A model generated the notes under the pieces. That model saw only the letters and a program-made list of their open reading frames with translations, had not been told where the DNA came from and made no database searches. Shown piece after piece: positions 63,539 to 64,000 of a DNA stretch of 64,000 nt. Origin of the DNA: Hyphomonas pacifica (GTDB lineage: Bacteria > Pseudomonadota > Alphaproteobacteria > Caulobacterales > Hyphomonadaceae); assembly GCF_000682675.1 (NCBI RefSeq), contig NZ_AWFA01000034.1, positions 1 through 64,000 of the forward strand, in the 5' to 3' direction. The position numbers were made by a program, and so were the translations under genes. The first letter of the stretch is position 1. Every line of letters begins with the position of its first letter.

Positions 63539-64000
63539 CTATTTTCGGAAGGTGCTGACTTTTGTCAGAAATGCCAGCGCCTGTCTTTCAGGCAGAAGCA
63601 TTGCAGATTCGCACGCCTTTGCGGCGTCCCAGGAGAGGTATTCCGCATAGTACGGCTCATGGAAGCCGTGCGGGAAATATTCCAGCAACCCATCCATATC
63701 CGGATAATCGCCAAACTGGACACTATCAGCCAGAATGAATAGTCCGCCGGGCTTCAGAATGCGCGCCACTTCCGCCAGAATCTTCGGTCGCACATCCACC
63801 GGCAATTCGTGAAACAGGAAGATCGAGACAACCATGTCGAGGCTATCGTCCTTCAAAGGCATCGCCTCTGCAGCCTCATGCAGGATATTCACATGCGGCC
63901 AGCGGTTAAGCCGCTCCCGCGCCGCCTCGGTATAGCTCGGCGACAAGTCTAGACCCGACGCCCTGAGACGCGGATAGACCTGCATGACCTGCGACAGGAA
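63539..64000 (-). CDS. Class I SAM-dependent methyltransferase (partial, C-terminal part)
   Basis: The visible 154 residues run off the right edge, so the N-terminal GxGxG SAM-binding loop is outside. ASGLDLSPSYTEAARERLNR is motif post-I with the acidic residue that binds the SAM ribose; EAAEAMPLKDDSLDMVVSIF, then LFHELPVDVRPKILAEVARI and LKPGGLFILADSVQ follow the usual methyltransferase order. The C-terminal third (GFHEPYYAEYLSWDAAKACE) is a substrate-specific segment. Substrate unknown. Confidence 0.9.
   Translation of the reverse strand, partial: FLSQVMQVYPRLRASGLDLSPSYTEAARERLNRWPHVNILHEAAEAMPLKDDSLDMVVSIFLFHELPVDVRPKILAEVARILKPGGLFILADSVQFGDYPDMDGLLEYFPHGFHEPYYAEYLSWDAAKACESAMLLPERQALAFLTKVSTFRK

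Noticed and set aside
1-64000. CRISPR arrays, rRNA genes, insertion sequences, integrases
   Set aside because: No regularly spaced repeats, no 16S/23S/5S motifs and no transposase or integrase translation were seen on either strand.

Overview
The window looks like chromosome of a free-living, probably marine alphaproteobacterium. The evidence is a phasin, clpS next to clpA, two DUF1499 proteins, kdsD, cysD-cysNC, a TonB siderophore receptor with Fur boxes, a moderately high GC content judged by eye, and a CCA-encoding tRNA with anticodon CAT of the lysidine tRNA-Ile type. Placement in or near Hyphomonadaceae/Maricaulales is my inference and was not tested by a search. I see no rRNA, CRISPR array, insertion sequence, integrase or plasmid function.

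Layout. 1-2.4 kb holds clpA (cut by the window edge), clpS, a DUF1499 protein and a phasin, all on the minus strand. 2.7-9.9 kb is core metabolism: a D-Ala-D-Ala carboxypeptidase, kdsD, a SIMPL lipoprotein, galE, a tRNA, a short patch of hairpin repeats, a UDP-glucuronate decarboxylase, a Tag-like glycosylase and phenylalanine hydroxylase behind a perfect inverted repeat. 10-23 kb is a surface-polysaccharide locus. It is built from two convergent pairs of operons around a central divergent promoter: GT2-GT4; GT-wecB-GT-DUF2793; Wzm-Wzt; and pyruvyl transferase-GT-small START-like protein. 23.4-28.2 kb carries a DegT aminotransferase and an activated-methyl-cycle cassette (ahcY-purU-metK). 28.2-37.4 kb, minus strand, is glmS-rmlC-rmlB-rmlD-rmlA followed by an uncharacterised nucleotidyltransferase-fold protein, a subtilisin-type autotransporter and a small lipoprotein.

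37.7-42.1 kb holds cysD-cysNC and a thiolase-like protein. 42.1-45.5 kb is an iron module (TonB receptor and PepSY membrane protein). 45.7-53.8 kb mixes gpsA, an FAD oxidoreductase, a metallo-beta-lactamase-fold hydrolase, an ATP-grasp-like protein, an oppB-oppC permease pair without partner subunits, and manC. 54-64 kb has a cation/proton antiporter, the second DUF1499 protein, a DUF305 protein, an acyl-CoA ligase, a GDPD lipoprotein, pdxH, aroC, a PiT-like membrane protein, a 56-residue membrane peptide behind a four-repeat Pho box, and a partial methyltransferase.

How it fits together. Much of the window supplies activated sugars and exports the products: UDP-Gal (GalE), UDP-Xyl (the decarboxylase), UDP-ManNAc (WecB), dTDP-L-rhamnose (RmlABCD), GDP-mannose (ManC), glucosamine-6-P (GlmS), the Kdo precursor (KdsD), and an amino sugar (DegT). 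The central glycosyltransferases and the Wzm/Wzt ABC exporter would use them. The least explained pieces are the Wzt with a Sel1-like tail, two glycosyltransferases with extra beta-rich modules, the DUF2793 tail-fibre-type protein inside the sugar locus, the nucleotidyltransferase-fold protein after rmlA, and the Pho-box-linked membrane peptide.
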